Notes: generated from the sequence alone by a model not told the origin. DNA of 55,890 nucleotides from Novosphingobium organovorum (GCF_022832435.1 NZ_JALHLF010000009.1:1-55890), one strand, 5' to 3'. Shown: positions 18,309 through 29,298, counted from the stretch's first letter. Translations and numbers: made by a program.

Positions 18309-19514
18309 TCAGAACGGCGGCGGTCCGCCCATCCGGCCACTCGATGAGGAGTCGGAAGCGCTCGCCTCGCTGACCACCACGGCCTCGCCTTCCTTGACCC
18401 CGGAAAGCACCTCGGCGGTGACGTTGTTGTTGAGGCCGATCTTCACCTTGCGCTTGGTGATCTGCTTGTCCTCGCCCAGGATCTGGACCGTGTAGGTGCC
18501 GTCGCTGTTGCGGGTCCCGAGCGCCGAGGCCGGAATGGTCAGCACGTTCTTGCGGCTGTCGAGCAGGATGGTGACCTTGGCGGTCATCAGCGCGCGCAGC
18601 CGCTGGTCGGTGTTGGTCACGTCGAACAGCGCGTTGTAGTAGATCGCATCGTCCGAGGAGGACGAGGACGAGGAGCTCGACGAGGAGCTGGAGTCAACCT
18701 CATCGACGATCGATTCGGGCGCCGGTTCGATCAGTCGCAGCGTGCCGTTGTAGCGCTTGTCGGGATCGCCCAGGATCGTGAAATAGGCCGACTGCCCCGC
18801 CTTGACGTTAACGATGTCGGCCTCCGACACCTCGGTCTTGACAGTGATCACGTCGAGCTTGGCCAGCACGACGATGGTCGGCGTGGACTGGTTGGCGTTG
18901 ACGGTCACGCCCTGCTTGTTGACGATCGCCACGATCACCCCATCCATCGGCGCGGTGATCTTGGTGTAGCCCAGGTTGACCTGCGCGGTCTCGACATCGA
19001 CGCTCGCCGCCGAAACCTGCGCCTGCAGCGCCTTGTAGGTCGCTTCGGCCGCCTGGTAGTTGGCCCGCGCGCTTTCGAAATCGGCCTGCGAGGTCGCCTC
19101 GCCCGCCCCCAGCGCCTTCTGGCGCGCGAAGGCGAGCTTGGTCTGGGCCAGCGTCGCGCCCTGGCTGGCGAGCTGTGCCTTGAGGTTGGCGACCTCGGCC
19201 TGCGCGGTCTTGAGCGTGTTTTCCTGCGTGCGCGCGTCGATCTCGGCGATCAGGTCGCCGGCCTTGACCGTATCGCCGATTTCCACATTGAGCTTTTCGA
19301 CCCGGCCCGACACCTGCGCGCCGACGCTGATCAGCTCCTTGGGTTCGAGCGTGCCGGTCGCCTCGACCGTCTTCTCGATATCGCCGCGCGCGACCTTGGC
19401 GGTCGCCACGTCGGGCCCGTCGGGGGTGGAGAAGAACACCTTCCACGCGACCAGGGCCAGGACCAGAACGCCGATAACGGCGCCGACAATCAGGATGCGA
19501 CGGGATTTGAACAT
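18309..19514 (-). CDS. macA: MacA-type periplasmic adaptor subunit
   Basis: A 401-aa membrane fusion protein. An N-terminal membrane anchor ([19 protein letters not shown]) leads into barrel-sandwich, coiled-coil hairpin (about residues 95-165) and beta-barrel domains. Between the barrel and the membrane-proximal part there is an odd run of 13 Ser followed by Asp-Asp (codons at about 18650-18690, mixed TCC/TCG/AGC). Start: ATG 19514; the open frame extends upstream without coding character. First gene of the macA-macB-nodT operon, divergent from a two-component regulator pair. Confidence 0.92.
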   Translation of the reverse strand: MFKSRRILIVGAVIGVLVLALVAWKVFFSTPDGPDVATAKVARGDIEKTVEATGTLEPKELISVGAQVSGRVEKLNVEIGDTVKAGDLIAEIDARTQENTLKTAQAEVANLKAQLASQGATLAQTKLAFARQKALGAGEATSQADFESARANYQAAEATYKALQAQVSAASVDVETAQVNLGYTKITAPMDGVIVAIVNKQGVTVNANQSTPTIVVLAKLDVITVKTEVSEADIVNVKAGQSAYFTILGDPDKRYNGTLRLIEPAPESIVDEVDSSSSSSSSSSSSSDDAIYYNALFDVTNTDQRLRALMTAKVTILLDSRKNVLTIPASALGTRNSDGTYTVQILGEDKQITKRKVKIGLNNNVTAEVLSGVKEGEAVVVSEASASDSSSSGRMGGPPPF

Positions 19515-19620
19515 GGCAGCAGCTATGGAGCCTTCGCACGCGAAGAGGGGTAAAAAGTTCGAAAGCGCACTGTAAAGTTTCCGTAAAGACCGATCGCGAG
19601 TTCCTGACAAGGTTTCCAAG

Positions 19621-20355
19621 ATGAGGCATCTGCGCTGTGTGAACGAGGCAACCAACGAAGCGGCCAAACGCATCCTGCTGATCGACGACGACGTCGACCT
19701 GGCCGCGCTGCTGGGCGAATATCTGGAAAGCGAAGGCTTTCGCGTAGACAGCGTGCACACCGGGGCCGAGGGGATCGCCCGCGCGCTCGAAGACGTGCAC
19801 GACGTGGTGGTGCTCGACATCATGCTGCCGGGCATCAGCGGCATCGAGGTCCTGCGCCAGCTGCGCGAGGAAAGCGACGTCCCCGTGCTCATGCTGACCG
19901 CGCGCGGCGACGAGATCGACCGGGTCATCGGGCTCGAACTGGGCGCGGACGATTACGTCTCCAAGCCCTGTTACCCGCGCGAGCTTGTGGCGCGCCTGCG
20001 CGCGATCCTGCGCCGCCAGGTCCAGCCTTCGGGCGGTGCGCCGCCTTCGCCGCGCGTGGTGAGCGTGGGTGCGCTCGAAATCCAGGTGCCCGAACGCCGC
20101 GCCTTGTGGGGCGGGCGGCCGATCGAGCTGACCCCTTCGGAATTCAACATCCTGGTCCTGCTCGCCCGCGCCGGAGAGGCGGTGTCGACCAAGGACGAGC
20201 TGTCGCTGCGCGGGTTGGGCCGGGCCCGCCAGTCCTACGACCGCAGCGTCGACGTCCACGTCTCGAACCTCAGGCTCAAGCTGGAGGCGAGCACGGCCGG
20301 GGTGGCCGGTATCGAAACGGTGCGCGGCGTCGGCTACCGGTTGAGCCTGGCATGA
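19621..20355 (+). CDS. OmpR-family response regulator
   Basis: A 244-aa protein. The receiver has an acidic pocket (LIDDDVD), phosphoacceptor Asp in VVLDIMLPG, a switch Thr in MLTARG and Lys in VSKPC. The C-terminal winged helix runs about 145-244 and ends GVGYRLSLA. It overlaps the start of the sensor kinase gene by 4 bases. Divergent from macA with a 106-bp spacer, so it most likely controls the efflux operon, which is inference. The exact start is uncertain by a few codons. Confidence 0.92.
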   Translation: MRHLRCVNEATNEAAKRILLIDDDVDLAALLGEYLESEGFRVDSVHTGAEGIARALEDVHDVVVLDIMLPGISGIEVLRQLREESDVPVLMLTARGDEIDRVIGLELGADDYVSKPCYPRELVARLRAILRRQVQPSGGAPPSPRVVSVGALEIQVPERRALWGGRPIELTPSEFNILVLLARAGEAVSTKDELSLRGLGRARQSYDRSVDVHVSNLRLKLEASTAGVAGIETVRGVGYRLSLA

Positions 20356-21698
20356 TCCGCCGCCGCCTGTTCTGGAAGATCCTGCTCGCGTTCCTGTGCA
20401 CGTACCTGGCGATCACGCAAGGGCTGTGGCTGCTCATCACGCTGACCCAGGACAAGGACGATGTGCCCGCCTTCTTCCTGCGCGACGAGACCGGCCCGGT
20501 GCTCTGCGCCGCAGCGGCGCAGGCGCTGCACCGCGGCGGACTGGCCGAACTCGGCGCCTTTGAAGCCACGCTGCCCGAAGCCCAGCGCCGCCGCCTCGCC
20601 CTGCTGCCCGCCCGCCCCGCCGCGACCGCAGGCTGGATCAAGCCCGCCGTGCCCGCGCAGACCGGGGTGATCGACCGCGCCGTCACCGACCCGCAAGGGG
20701 TCACCCGGATACTGCGTTTTTCCTATCCCGACACGCGCCCCGTGCGCATTCTCAACATGCCCCCGATCGTCCTCCTGCTGGGCTTCGGCGCGGGGCTCGT
20801 CTTCGCCAGCCTGCTGGCCTGGTACCTGACCTCGCCGATCACCCACCTGCGGCGCGGGTTCGAGCAGCTCGCCCGCGGCGACCTTGCCATCCGTCTCTCT
20901 CCGCGCATCGGCAAGCGGCGCGACGAGATCGCCGACCTGTCGAGCGATTTCGACCGCATGGCCGCGCAAGTCGAACAGCTCGTCGAGGCCCGCGACCGCC
21001 TGCTGCACGACGTCAGCCACGAACTGCGCTCGCCCCTGGCGCGTATCCAGCTCGCCCTGGCGCTTGCCGAACGCGCCCCGCAGCGCACGGGGCAGGCGCT
21101 CGAACGGGTCGAACACGAAGTGAGCCGGCTCGACACGCTGGTGGGCGAACTGCTCACGCTCGCCCGCGCCGAGAACGACGGTTCACCCGGAGAGGACTAT
21201 TTCGATCTCGCCGGGGTCACCCAGAGCGTCGTTTCCGACGTGCGCTACGAAGCCCAGCCCGAAGCGGTGTCGATCGCCCTCAGCGTTTCGGGCACCAGCC
21301 ACGAGGCGAGCGGGCAGGATCGCCCGCTGGTGCGCGGCAATTCCGAACTCATGCGCCGTGCGATCGAGAACGTGCTGCGCAACGCGCTGCGCTTCTCGCC
21401 CCGCGCGGGCCGGATTCAGGTTCGCGTCACCCGCGCCGAACGCACGGCAAGCCAGCCGCAGGCGCTGACCATCGTGATCGAGGACGAAGGCCCCGGCATT
21501 CCCGAGGCAATGGTCGCGACCATGTTTCAGCCTTTCGTGCGCGAAAGCAACGATGGCCGCAGCTTCGGCCTCGGGCTGGCGATCGCCTCGCGCGCGGTTC
21601 GCGTCCACCGCGGCACGATCCGCGCCAGCAACCGCGCGCAAGGCGGACTGCGCGTGGAAATGGAAATCCCGACCGAATCGATCGCCCCCGAACGCTGA
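20352..21698 (+). CDS. Sensor histidine kinase
   Basis: About 448 aa from the ATG that overlaps the regulator's stop (ATGA). Membrane helices near residues 10-30 and 137-157 flank a periplasmic sensor region of about 105 aa. A HAMP segment, the HisKA box HDVSHELRSPLARIQ (phospho-His) and a HATPase domain with N box NVLRNALRFS and G boxes DEGPGIP and GLGLAIASR follow. The small periplasmic domain fits an envelope stress or substrate sensor for the neighbouring efflux system. Confidence 0.92.
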   Translation: MIRRRLFWKILLAFLCTYLAITQGLWLLITLTQDKDDVPAFFLRDETGPVLCAAAAQALHRGGLAELGAFEATLPEAQRRRLALLPARPAATAGWIKPAVPAQTGVIDRAVTDPQGVTRILRFSYPDTRPVRILNMPPIVLLLGFGAGLVFASLLAWYLTSPITHLRRGFEQLARGDLAIRLSPRIGKRRDEIADLSSDFDRMAAQVEQLVEARDRLLHDVSHELRSPLARIQLALALAERAPQRTGQALERVEHEVSRLDTLVGELLTLARAENDGSPGEDYFDLAGVTQSVVSDVRYEAQPEAVSIALSVSGTSHEASGQDRPLVRGNSELMRRAIENVLRNALRFSPRAGRIQVRVTRAERTASQPQALTIVIEDEGPGIPEAMVATMFQPFVRESNDGRSFGLGLAIASRAVRVHRGTIRASNRAQGGLRVEMEIPTESIAPER

Positions 21699-21710
21699 GG
21701 CCGCCGCGCC

Positions 21711-23501
21711 TCAGGCGGCGACGCGCACGCCGTTGCAGCCCGACTGTTTCATGTCCTGCAAGGCCGCATGGGCTGCGGCCGAGGCGTCCTCGACGCTCAT
21801 GCCATGGCGCAGCTGCGCCACGCCGCAGCTGACCGAGGCAATCACCGAAATCGCCTCGCCGTTATAGACCGCGCTCTGGCGCACGGCCTCGGTCAATCGC
21901 TCGCACACCCCGCGCGCGGTCAACAGGTCGCACCGCAGGATGAGCGCGAAATCATCCCCCCCCAGCCGCGCCACGACATCGGTATCGCGCGCCGAGCGCT
22001 TGATCCGGCGCGCCACCTCGAACAGCACCGCATCGCCGATCGCGTGGCCATGGCTGGCATTGATGCGATGGAAGCGGTCTATGTCGATCAGCGCGAGCGA
22101 GATCGGACGCGACAGGTCCTTGGCCGCCGAGCGCAGATGGGAACGGAAACTCTCGCGGTTGCAAAGTCCGGTCAGGTCGTCGGCCTCCGAGCGCGCCAGC
22201 AGCGCCAGTTCGCCCGCCCGCCGCTCGGTCACGTCGCGCAGGGTAATCACCACGCCCGACAGCGCAGCGCCCTGACGCAGGATGCCGATCGTTCCTTCGA
22301 GCGTCAGGTGTGGCCGGCGCACGGGCGAAAATTCGATCACCCGCGTCGCCAGCGCATCGCCTGCCACGCCCGCCTTGCGGCTCGCCCGGAACAGCTCCTC
22401 GACGATTTCGTGGACCTGGAGCGAGACCGATTCGCTGGTGCGCCCGATCATCTCCTCGGACGAAAGGCCCAGCAGTGCCCGAATCGGACCGACCGACCAC
22501 TTGCACGCCCCACCCGCATCGAAGCCCAGACAGCCGTTGGGCGTGCATTCAAGAATCTGGCGCAACGCCTCCTCGCGCTCGGCCAGGCGCAGGATCAGGG
22601 TCTTGCGCGAGGATACGATGGTCGCGATCGGCAGGCAGGTAAGCAGCAGCACGCCCAGGTAGGACTGGAAGAACAGCGCCTGGAATTCGGGGGAATCGGG
22701 CTCGGCGGCGACCGGCCCCGAACCGGTGATCGTGGCGCCCAACCCGATCAGCGCGACGATCATCACCCCCAGCTTGGTCCCCAGCCGACCCAGCCGGAGC
22801 GCCACCAGCACGACCAGACACACCGGCAGGAACAGCAGCGGCAGGTGCGGCTGGAGGAACACCGCGAGCGTGATCCCGGCCAGCGCCGCGTAGATGGCCG
22901 AAGCCTCGAGCACTTCGCGGCCGCTCGAGAAGCGTAACCAGTTGCGATAGCTGCCATCGAGCAGCGCACCGATGAACGGCGTGAGCACGACAAGGCCCAG
23001 CCCGTTGCTGAGATACCAGCGCACGAACGAGCTGGCGAACGGTTCGCCAAAGGCGCCCCAGGTAATGAGCGATCCGCACAGCGCGCCGATGGCCGGGGCG
23101 ACAACCCCGGCGTAAAGCGCAAAGCGCATGATCGAGCGGTTATCGAAAAACACATCGTGCGCGCGGGCCTGGCGCAGGAACAGCCAGGCCGCGAGCGCCG
23201 TCTGCGCCATGTTGATGCCGCCATAGGCAAGCAGGACCGGCGACCACCCCCGTGCGAGCGCGTTGGCCGCCAGGTTCGCCACCCACCCCGCACCGATCAC
23301 CCAGCCCCAGCTCGATCGCGGCTCGCGCAGCAGCAGGACCAGGATAACGGCGTCGGCGGGCCAGATCGTGGCGTGATCGTAACCGGTTGCGGTTAACTGG
23401 ATGGCAAGCATCGCCAGCAGAAAATACCCGACAGCCGCAACGACTGCGGCATCGACGCGCCGTTCCAGCGCAGTCCGGGACTCTGCACCTATATCCACCA
23501 T
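21711..23501 (-). CDS. MASE1-PAS-GGDEF sensor, putative diguanylate cyclase
   Basis: A 596-aa protein. About eight membrane helices in a MASE1-type sensor (about residues 15-310), then a PAS region (about 315-425) and a C-terminal GGDEF domain. The active-site loop reads RLGGDDF instead of GGDEF or GGEEF. An inhibitory-site RxxD (RDTD) lies exactly five residues before it, and the rest of the domain (DDLTGLCNRESF, ALIDIDRFHRIN) is intact, so activity is likely but not certain. It would make cyclic di-GMP in response to an unknown signal. It converges on the histidine kinase gene 12 bp away. A link to the exopolysaccharide genes is plausible. Confidence 0.88.
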   Translation of the reverse strand: MVDIGAESRTALERRVDAAVVAAVGYFLLAMLAIQLTATGYDHATIWPADAVILVLLLREPRSSWGWVIGAGWVANLAANALARGWSPVLLAYGGINMAQTALAAWLFLRQARAHDVFFDNRSIMRFALYAGVVAPAIGALCGSLITWGAFGEPFASSFVRWYLSNGLGLVVLTPFIGALLDGSYRNWLRFSSGREVLEASAIYAALAGITLAVFLQPHLPLLFLPVCLVVLVALRLGRLGTKLGVMIVALIGLGATITGSGPVAAEPDSPEFQALFFQSYLGVLLLTCLPIATIVSSRKTLILRLAEREEALRQILECTPNGCLGFDAGGACKWSVGPIRALLGLSSEEMIGRTSESVSLQVHEIVEELFRASRKAGVAGDALATRVIEFSPVRRPHLTLEGTIGILRQGAALSGVVITLRDVTERRAGELALLARSEADDLTGLCNRESFRSHLRSAAKDLSRPISLALIDIDRFHRINASHGHAIGDAVLFEVARRIKRSARDTDVVARLGGDDFALILRCDLLTARGVCERLTEAVRQSAVYNGEAISVIASVSCGVAQLRHGMSVEDASAAAHAALQDMKQSGCNGVRVAA

Positions 23502-23661
23502 CGCAGATCTAATGCCCCAGCGATGGTTGACAGAGTGTATAGACCGAGGGGTTTACGGTAACTTTTTTTAATCACGCTTGCACGCGGCGCATCGCCGCCA
23601 CCCCCTGCCCCCAGGCCTGCGGGCGTATGCTACACGAGCACGCCCACCACTGGCCGGGCGC

Positions 23662-25449
23662 CTAGAACTTGCGGACCTGGATATCGTATTTGCGGATCGC
23701 GTAACCGATCTGGCGGGGCGAGAGGCCGAGCAGGCGCGCGGCCTTGGCCTGTACCCAGCCCGAGGATTCCAGCGCCTCGAGCAGCTCGCCCCGGCTCACC
23801 TTGACGTTGTCGACCGGGCTTTCCCGATCGGTGTCGCGCAAGGGAATGGCGGGACGCTCCCCGGCCGGATCATCGTCGACAAACGCACGGGCGCGTGGCT
23901 GGATGATCGGGAAGGGATCGGACACCGCCGTCTTCCACAGCGTGGCCGACAGGCACTCATCGTTGCGGCAGGCGAAATCGTGCTCGCCGATGCGATCCTC
24001 GAGCGAGAGCGTGGCCGTGCGCCGGATGCAATTCTCCAATTCGCGCACGTTGCCCGGAAAATAGCAGCTTTCGAGCACGCGGATCGCCGAGGGGCTTAGT
24101 TCGTGTTCGGTGTGATGCTCGCGGTCGAAGCGGCGCAGAAACTCGCGCGCAAGCTGGGGAATGTCCTCGCGCCGGTCACGCAGCGCGGGCAGCCGCACCG
24201 AAACGACGTTGATGCGGTAATAGAGATCGGCGCGGAATTCGCCCTTGGCGACCGCCTCCTCCAGATTGCGGTTGGTCGCGCAGACCAGCCGAACGTCGAC
24301 CTTGATCGTCTGGTTGCCGCCTACCCGCTCGAACTCGCCCTCCTGCAGCACGCGCAGGAGCTTGACCTGGAACGCGGGCGAGGTGTCGCCGATCTCGTCG
24401 AGGAACAGGGTCCCGCCATCGGCGAGTTCGAAGCGCCCCTTGCGCTGCGCGACGGCGCCGGTGAAGGCTCCCTTCTCGTGCCCGAACAGTTCGGATTCCA
24501 GCACGGATTCGGGCAAGGCCGCGCAATTGAGCTTGATGAAGGCCTTCTTGGCGCGCGGGCTGAAATCGTGCGTGGCGCGGGCGAAAAGCTCCTTGCCCGT
24601 GCCCGATTCCCCGCGCAGGAGCACCGCCGAATGGCTGCGCGCGACACGGCGGATCTGCTGCAAGGCCTGGCGCAGCGCCGGGCTGGTGCCGACGATCCCG
24701 CCCTTCCCGGCATCGCCCTTGCGCGCCGGAATGGACGGCTCGATCCCGTCCGGGCCCCTTTCGGCCAGATTGCGCTCCGAAAGTCCCTTTTCGAGCAGGC
24801 GCTGCTGGTCCATCAGCCGTTCACGATCGCGCTGGACCAGCTTGAGCAGGCGGATCGTCTGGCCGATCAGGTTGGCCACCATGGTCAGGAAGCGCACGTC
24901 CTCGTCGGCCGCGTGGTAGGTCGTCGTCTCGTCCCAGATCTGTTCGATGGTGAGCGTTCCCACCACTTTCATGCGATCCTTGATCGGCACCCCGATGAAC
25001 GACACGCGCGCGTCGCGGGGCAAGGCCCCATCGAACGACCAGTCGGGAAACAGCGCACTCGACTGCATGTTGGGCACCACCACGGGCATTCCGGTGACAC
25101 AGATCTGGTCCACCGCGCGTTGCGGCTGGCGCCCCATCCAGGCCCGCGCGCGATCCTCGCTCCAGCCGATGCCCACGACGCTAGTGGGATCGCCCGCCTC
25201 GTCGATCAGCGTGACCAGACCGTGGCGCATGTCGAGAAAGCTCGACAGCAGCGTCAGCACGTTGTTGAGCGTGATCTCGAGCCGGCCGGGAACGGCGAGC
25301 ACCTTGGAAATCTCGTAGACGCCGCGCAGCGCAATGTCGGCGCGTGTCTGGCTGGGACCGCGGCTGTAACTGCTCACGCGGCGAACCCTCTCGTGCGCTT
25401 CGGGCAAGGGCTCGGCAACGGATGGTGCGGGCGAAACACTGGAGCCCAT
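23662..25449 (-). CDS. nifA: NifA, sigma54-dependent activator of nitrogen fixation genes
   Basis: A 595-aa protein from ATG 25449. An N-terminal GAF domain (about residues 40-205) is followed by an AAA+ domain with Walker A GESGTGKELFA, the sigma54-contact GAFTGA loop and Walker B GGTLFLDEIGD. A Fis-type helix-turn-helix ends the protein (AKAARLLGLSPRQIGYAIRK). At the AAA+ end and linker there is C-x11-C-x19-C-x4-C, the cysteine pattern of oxygen-sensitive alphaproteobacterial NifA proteins. No nifL is near. It is the last gene of the iscA-nifUSV-cysE-nifW-fixABCX operon, whose promoter carries a NifA site, so it may activate its own transcription. Confidence 0.96.
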   Translation of the reverse strand: MGSSVSPAPSVAEPLPEAHERVRRVSSYSRGPSQTRADIALRGVYEISKVLAVPGRLEITLNNVLTLLSSFLDMRHGLVTLIDEAGDPTSVVGIGWSEDRARAWMGRQPQRAVDQICVTGMPVVVPNMQSSALFPDWSFDGALPRDARVSFIGVPIKDRMKVVGTLTIEQIWDETTTYHAADEDVRFLTMVANLIGQTIRLLKLVQRDRERLMDQQRLLEKGLSERNLAERGPDGIEPSIPARKGDAGKGGIVGTSPALRQALQQIRRVARSHSAVLLRGESGTGKELFARATHDFSPRAKKAFIKLNCAALPESVLESELFGHEKGAFTGAVAQRKGRFELADGGTLFLDEIGDTSPAFQVKLLRVLQEGEFERVGGNQTIKVDVRLVCATNRNLEEAVAKGEFRADLYYRINVVSVRLPALRDRREDIPQLAREFLRRFDREHHTEHELSPSAIRVLESCYFPGNVRELENCIRRTATLSLEDRIGEHDFACRNDECLSATLWKTAVSDPFPIIQPRARAFVDDDPAGERPAIPLRDTDRESPVDNVKVSRGELLEALESSGWVQAKAARLLGLSPRQIGYAIRKYDIQVRKF

Positions 25450-25639
25450 GACGGAAGCCTTTCTGCCGTCAGCGCATCCCTCTCCAATTTCCATGGACGG
25501 CCGGGCCGTTTTGCAACATCGGGCCTCGTGCCGTGGCAAGCTTCGAAGGTCTCAAATCCATCGCGATTCGACAAGAGAATTACGTCGAAAACCTCTCCCT
25601 TTGTCCTGGGCCATTGTCCGGTCACGAGCTTTGCGAACT

Positions 25640-25939
25640 TTAACCAAACTTGTACAGGACGCCAAAGCCCCCGCGCGGATAGTTCCACTCGATTTCACCG
25701 GTAGTCTTGGTCATGATCCGGCAAGTACCGCACTCCAGGCATCCATCGGCGGCGACTTCGACCTGACCGCTTTCGGTCAGCGCATAGCAGCCCGCCGGGC
25801 ACAGTTTCGTCATCGACAGCAGACCGGCCGAAGGAACTTCGTGCGCGCGCACCTTGATATGCGGCTTGCCCGCATCGACCAGGTAGCGGTTCTGGAACAG
25901 CTTTTCCTCGACCTTGGGGGCCGTGGCAACATCCGTCAT
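25640..25939 (-). CDS. fixX: Ferredoxin-like protein FixX
   Basis: A 99-aa protein with the FixX cysteine pattern: LCPAGCYAL near residues 47-55 and [12 protein letters not shown] near 66-77, ligating a 4Fe-4S cluster. It accepts electrons from FixC in the FixABCX complex. It follows fixC by 51 bp. Usual length. Confidence 0.95.
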   Translation of the reverse strand: MTDVATAPKVEEKLFQNRYLVDAGKPHIKVRAHEVPSAGLLSMTKLCPAGCYALTESGQVEVAADGCLECGTCRIMTKTTGEIEWNYPRGGFGVLYKFG

Positions 25940-25990
25940 CGTGCTTCTCCTCTCGTAAGGGGGTCTTGCCCCCTCGGATTGTCAGGCCGC

Positions 25991-27304
25991 TCAGCGCCAG
26001 GCGCGCGCGACACTCCAGGCATCGCCGATCAGGCCGCGCAAGGTGCGCGTCTGGCGAAAATTGCGCAGGATCGCCTGCTCCTTGCTCTTCTTGTCCACCC
26101 CGTCGACCCGGAACCAGGTCTGCATGGCCTGGCTGATGAGCCGCGGGTAAGCGCCGAAGAAGGTTCCCTTGTTGCGGTGCAGTAGGGCCGGGATGCCCTT
26201 GTATTTCTTGAGATCCTTCATCACGAAGGAGGCTTCGAGGCGCGTTTCGTAGTCCTTGAGGTTACGCGCGCTCATCTCCTCGCCCAGGCGATGGAGGCGG
26301 ACGACCGTCTCGGCCGCAAGACGCCCGGTGGTCATCGCCAGGTTGGAACCTTCGCGGTGCACCGCGTTGACGAACTGCCCCGCATCGCCGACCACGATCC
26401 AGCCCTCCCCGGTGAGCTGCGGGATCGCCTTGTAGCCGCCTTCGGGAATGAGGTGCGCGGCGTATTCCTTGACTTCGGCGCCTTCGATCAGCGGCGCGAT
26501 CGAGGGGTGCGCCTTGAACGCTTCGAGCAGTTCGCTCGGGGATACCTGCGACTGCGCGAAATCGGACACGATGCAGCCGATGCCGACCGAGATCGATTCC
26601 TCGTTGGTGTAGAGAAACCCGGTCCCGGTCATGCCTTTGGTGATCGTGCCCATGGCCTCGATCACCACGCCCTCGTTGCCCTTGAGGTTGAAGCGCGCCT
26701 CGATCGTCTCGCGCGGGAGGAAGTGCATTTCCTTGACCGCCAGCGCCACGCTGTCCGCCGCGACTTCCTCGCGCAGGCCCGAGCGCTGACCGACGAGGCC
26801 GTTGACCCCTTCGGCCAGCACCACGACATCGGCGTAGATCGGATTGCCCTGCCGGTCGGTGCGCACGCCGATGACCGTGCCGGTCAGGTCCTTGACCAGT
26901 TCGGTCACGGTCGTCTCGCACAGCACCAGCGCGCCCGCTTCCTTGACCTTGCTGGAAAACCACTTGTCGAACTGCGCGCGCAGGATCGTGTAGCGGTTGG
27001 GCTTGGCTTCGTTGAAGTCGCTCGAACGGTAGTGCATGCCGGTGTGCGAGGTATCGTCCATCGTCCACATGCGCTGCTCGATCACGTGGCGTTCGAGCGG
27101 GGCCTCGTCACGGAATTCGGGAATGATCTTCTCCAGCGCGTCGGCGTAGAGGATCGCGCCCTGCACGTTCTTCGAGCCCGCGTATTCGCCGCGCTCGATC
27201 TGGAGCACGTTGAGCCCTTCCCTCGCCATGGTGTAGGCCGCCGCGTTGCCCGAAGGCCCCGCCCCCACCACGATCGCATCGAACTTGTCCTCGACGTTTG
27301 CCAT
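25991..27304 (-). CDS. fixC: Electron transfer flavoprotein-quinone oxidoreductase FixC
   Basis: A 437-aa FAD protein of the ETF-QO family. The dinucleotide motif [11 protein letters not shown] lies at about residues 15-25, and the C-terminal substrate region is present. In FixABCX, FixC takes part in flavin-based electron bifurcation: NADH electrons are split between quinone and ferredoxin or flavodoxin, which feeds nitrogenase. It lies 14 bp after fixB. Confidence 0.96.
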   Translation of the reverse strand: MANVEDKFDAIVVGAGPSGNAAAYTMAREGLNVLQIERGEYAGSKNVQGAILYADALEKIIPEFRDEAPLERHVIEQRMWTMDDTSHTGMHYRSSDFNEAKPNRYTILRAQFDKWFSSKVKEAGALVLCETTVTELVKDLTGTVIGVRTDRQGNPIYADVVVLAEGVNGLVGQRSGLREEVAADSVALAVKEMHFLPRETIEARFNLKGNEGVVIEAMGTITKGMTGTGFLYTNEESISVGIGCIVSDFAQSQVSPSELLEAFKAHPSIAPLIEGAEVKEYAAHLIPEGGYKAIPQLTGEGWIVVGDAGQFVNAVHREGSNLAMTTGRLAAETVVRLHRLGEEMSARNLKDYETRLEASFVMKDLKKYKGIPALLHRNKGTFFGAYPRLISQAMQTWFRVDGVDKKSKEQAILRNFRQTRTLRGLIGDAWSVARAWR

Positions 27305-27318
27305 CGTTCCTCTCCCTT

Positions 27319-28419
27319 TCAGCTCGCCATCTTGTTGACGCGAAGGCGCCGGGCGAAGGCCTGGGTCAGCGCCGGCAGCAAGGTCACCGCATCGGCAACG
27401 ATGCCAAGGTGCGCGAATTCGAAGATCGGCGCGGCGGGATCGGTGTTGATCGCGACGATCACATCCGCCCCTTCCACACCCACCCGGTGCTGGATCGCGC
27501 CCGAGATTCCGGCCGCAATGTAGAGCTTGGGCCGGATCGTCTTGCCGGTCTGCCCGATCTGGCGGTCAGCGGTGATCCATCCCTTCTGGACCAGCGGGCG
27601 TGACCCGCCGTATTCGGCGCCGAGCACTTCGGCGAGCTCACGCACGAGCCGGAAATTCTCCGCCGATCCCAGCCCCAGCCCGCCTGCGACGACGACATCG
27701 GCATAGGGCAGCGCGGCCTTGTCGCTGTCGCGATCGGCGATGAAGGAAAGCACCTTGGTGACCACCTCCTCCTCGACGATCTGCGGCGCGAATTCGACGA
27801 TGCGCCCCGTCCGGCCTTCGCAGCGTTCGGGCATGGCCATCACGCGCGGGCGCACGGTCGCCATCTGCGGGCGGAAATTGAGGGTGAAGATCGTGCACAG
27901 CAGCGATCCGCCAAAGGTCGGGCGGGTCGCGGCGAGCGAGCCTTCCTCGTCGATCGCCAGCTCGGTCGAATCCGCGGTCAGCCCGGTCTTGAGCGTGGTG
28001 GCGACCGACCCCGCCAGATCGCGTCCGAGGTTAGTGGCGCCCAGCAGCAGGATCTCGGGCTGGTAGGTGTTGACCAGATCGGTCAGCACCCGCGTCGAGG
28101 TCTCGTTGCGGTAGTGGCGCAGCGCCGGATCGCAGGCGATGTAGACGCAGTCCGCGCCGTATTCGAAGCAGGCGCTGGCCGCCGCGCCGAGCGCCTCGCG
28201 ATCATCGCCCATGACCACCGCGGCCAGTTCGACGCCGCGCTTGTCAGCGAGCTTGCGCCCTTCGCCGAGCAGTTCGAAGGAGACCGAATGGACCTCGCCA
28301 TGCTCGATCTCGACCGCGACCCAGACGTGCTTGTACGCCTTGAAGTGCTCGGGCAGTTCCTTCTTGGTGTTGGCCCGGCCGCCAGCCCTGGCGGGAGCGG
28401 GCCTGGTCTCTTCAGCCAT
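27319..28419 (-). CDS. fixB: Electron transfer flavoprotein alpha subunit FixB
   Basis: A 366-aa ETF alpha-type protein. The C-terminal FAD-binding segment reads [20 protein letters not shown], a typical ETF-alpha signature, and [17 protein letters not shown] follows. The N-terminal Ala/Gly-rich extension of about 20 residues is unremarkable. It partners FixA and carries the non-bifurcating FAD. Gap of 17 bp from fixA. Confidence 0.95.
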   Translation of the reverse strand: MAEETRPAPARAGGRANTKKELPEHFKAYKHVWVAVEIEHGEVHSVSFELLGEGRKLADKRGVELAAVVMGDDREALGAAASACFEYGADCVYIACDPALRHYRNETSTRVLTDLVNTYQPEILLLGATNLGRDLAGSVATTLKTGLTADSTELAIDEEGSLAATRPTFGGSLLCTIFTLNFRPQMATVRPRVMAMPERCEGRTGRIVEFAPQIVEEEVVTKVLSFIADRDSDKAALPYADVVVAGGLGLGSAENFRLVRELAEVLGAEYGGSRPLVQKGWITADRQIGQTGKTIRPKLYIAAGISGAIQHRVGVEGADVIVAINTDPAAPIFEFAHLGIVADAVTLLPALTQAFARRLRVNKMAS

Positions 28420-28436
28420 CGATCCGGCTCCTTCTC

Positions 28437-29294
28437 TCAGACGTAGTGGTGGACAGCGCGCGCGTAGAGATCATCCTCGACGCCCGGAGCCCTGGCGAAC
28501 AGCGCATCGATCAGCGCGTTGGCGCGGGTTTCGGCGCTGCCTTCGTTGCTGACGATCTCGGCCTTGTCGGTGCGCGCGGTGGGCGCGAAGACCTTCTTGA
28601 CGATCGTGGGCGAACCGCGCAGCCCGCACTTGGTCAGGTCCTCGATGCCGACGTCGGCCGCGTTCCAGGTGACGATTTCGGCGCGCGCGGCGCTCAGCGC
28701 CTGCTCGACTGTGCCGCGCCGCATGGTGTTGGTCGCCTCGAGCATGGTGACGAGCACCGGAAGCCGGGTTTCGAGCACCTGCGTTCCCGTCTCGGCGCGC
28801 CGTTCGACCGTGATGCGCCCGGCATCAAGGTCGGTCTCGACGATGCGCGAGATGTAGGTGAGCTGGTTGAGGCCCAACCGGCTGGCGATCCCCGGCCCGA
28901 CCTGCGCGGTGTCGCCGTCGATGGTCTGCTTGCCGGTAAACACGATTTCGGGCGTGCCGTAGTCCGCGCCGATCCTGGTCAGCGCCATCGACAGCGCGTA
29001 GCTCGTCGCCAGCGTGTCGGACCCGGCGAAATAGCGGTCGGTCAGCAGCACCGCGCGGTCCGCGCCGAAAGTGAGCGCCTTGCGCAGCGATTCCGAGGCC
29101 GTCGGCGGGCCCATGCACAGCGCGGTGACGCTGGCCCCGAAGCGATCCTTGAGCCGCAGCGCCTCTTCGAGCGCGAAGAGATCGTATGGGTTGATGATGG
29201 TCGGCACGCCCTGGCGCATGATCGTGTTCGTGACCGGGTGGACACGGATCTGCGCGCTGTCGGGCACCTGCTTGATGCACACCACGATATGCAT
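28437..29294 (-). CDS. fixA: Electron transfer flavoprotein beta subunit FixA
   Basis: A 285-aa ETF beta-type protein starting [18 protein letters not shown], a near-invariant FixA opening. The internal ETF-beta signature is present around residues 160-190. In the bifurcating FixAB pair this subunit carries the bifurcating FAD and takes electrons from NADH. It starts 4 bp after nifW ends, so it is in the same transcript as the upstream nif genes. Confidence 0.95.
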   Translation of the reverse strand: MHIVVCIKQVPDSAQIRVHPVTNTIMRQGVPTIINPYDLFALEEALRLKDRFGASVTALCMGPPTASESLRKALTFGADRAVLLTDRYFAGSDTLATSYALSMALTRIGADYGTPEIVFTGKQTIDGDTAQVGPGIASRLGLNQLTYISRIVETDLDAGRITVERRAETGTQVLETRLPVLVTMLEATNTMRRGTVEQALSAARAEIVTWNAADVGIEDLTKCGLRGSPTIVKKVFAPTARTDKAEIVSNEGSAETRANALIDALFARAPGVEDDLYARAVHHYV

Positions 29295-29298
29295 GGGT

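Noticed and set aside
16181..18373. 730-aa open frame opposite macB
   Set aside because: The minus strand carries all Walker and FtsX motifs; this is a codon-bias shadow.
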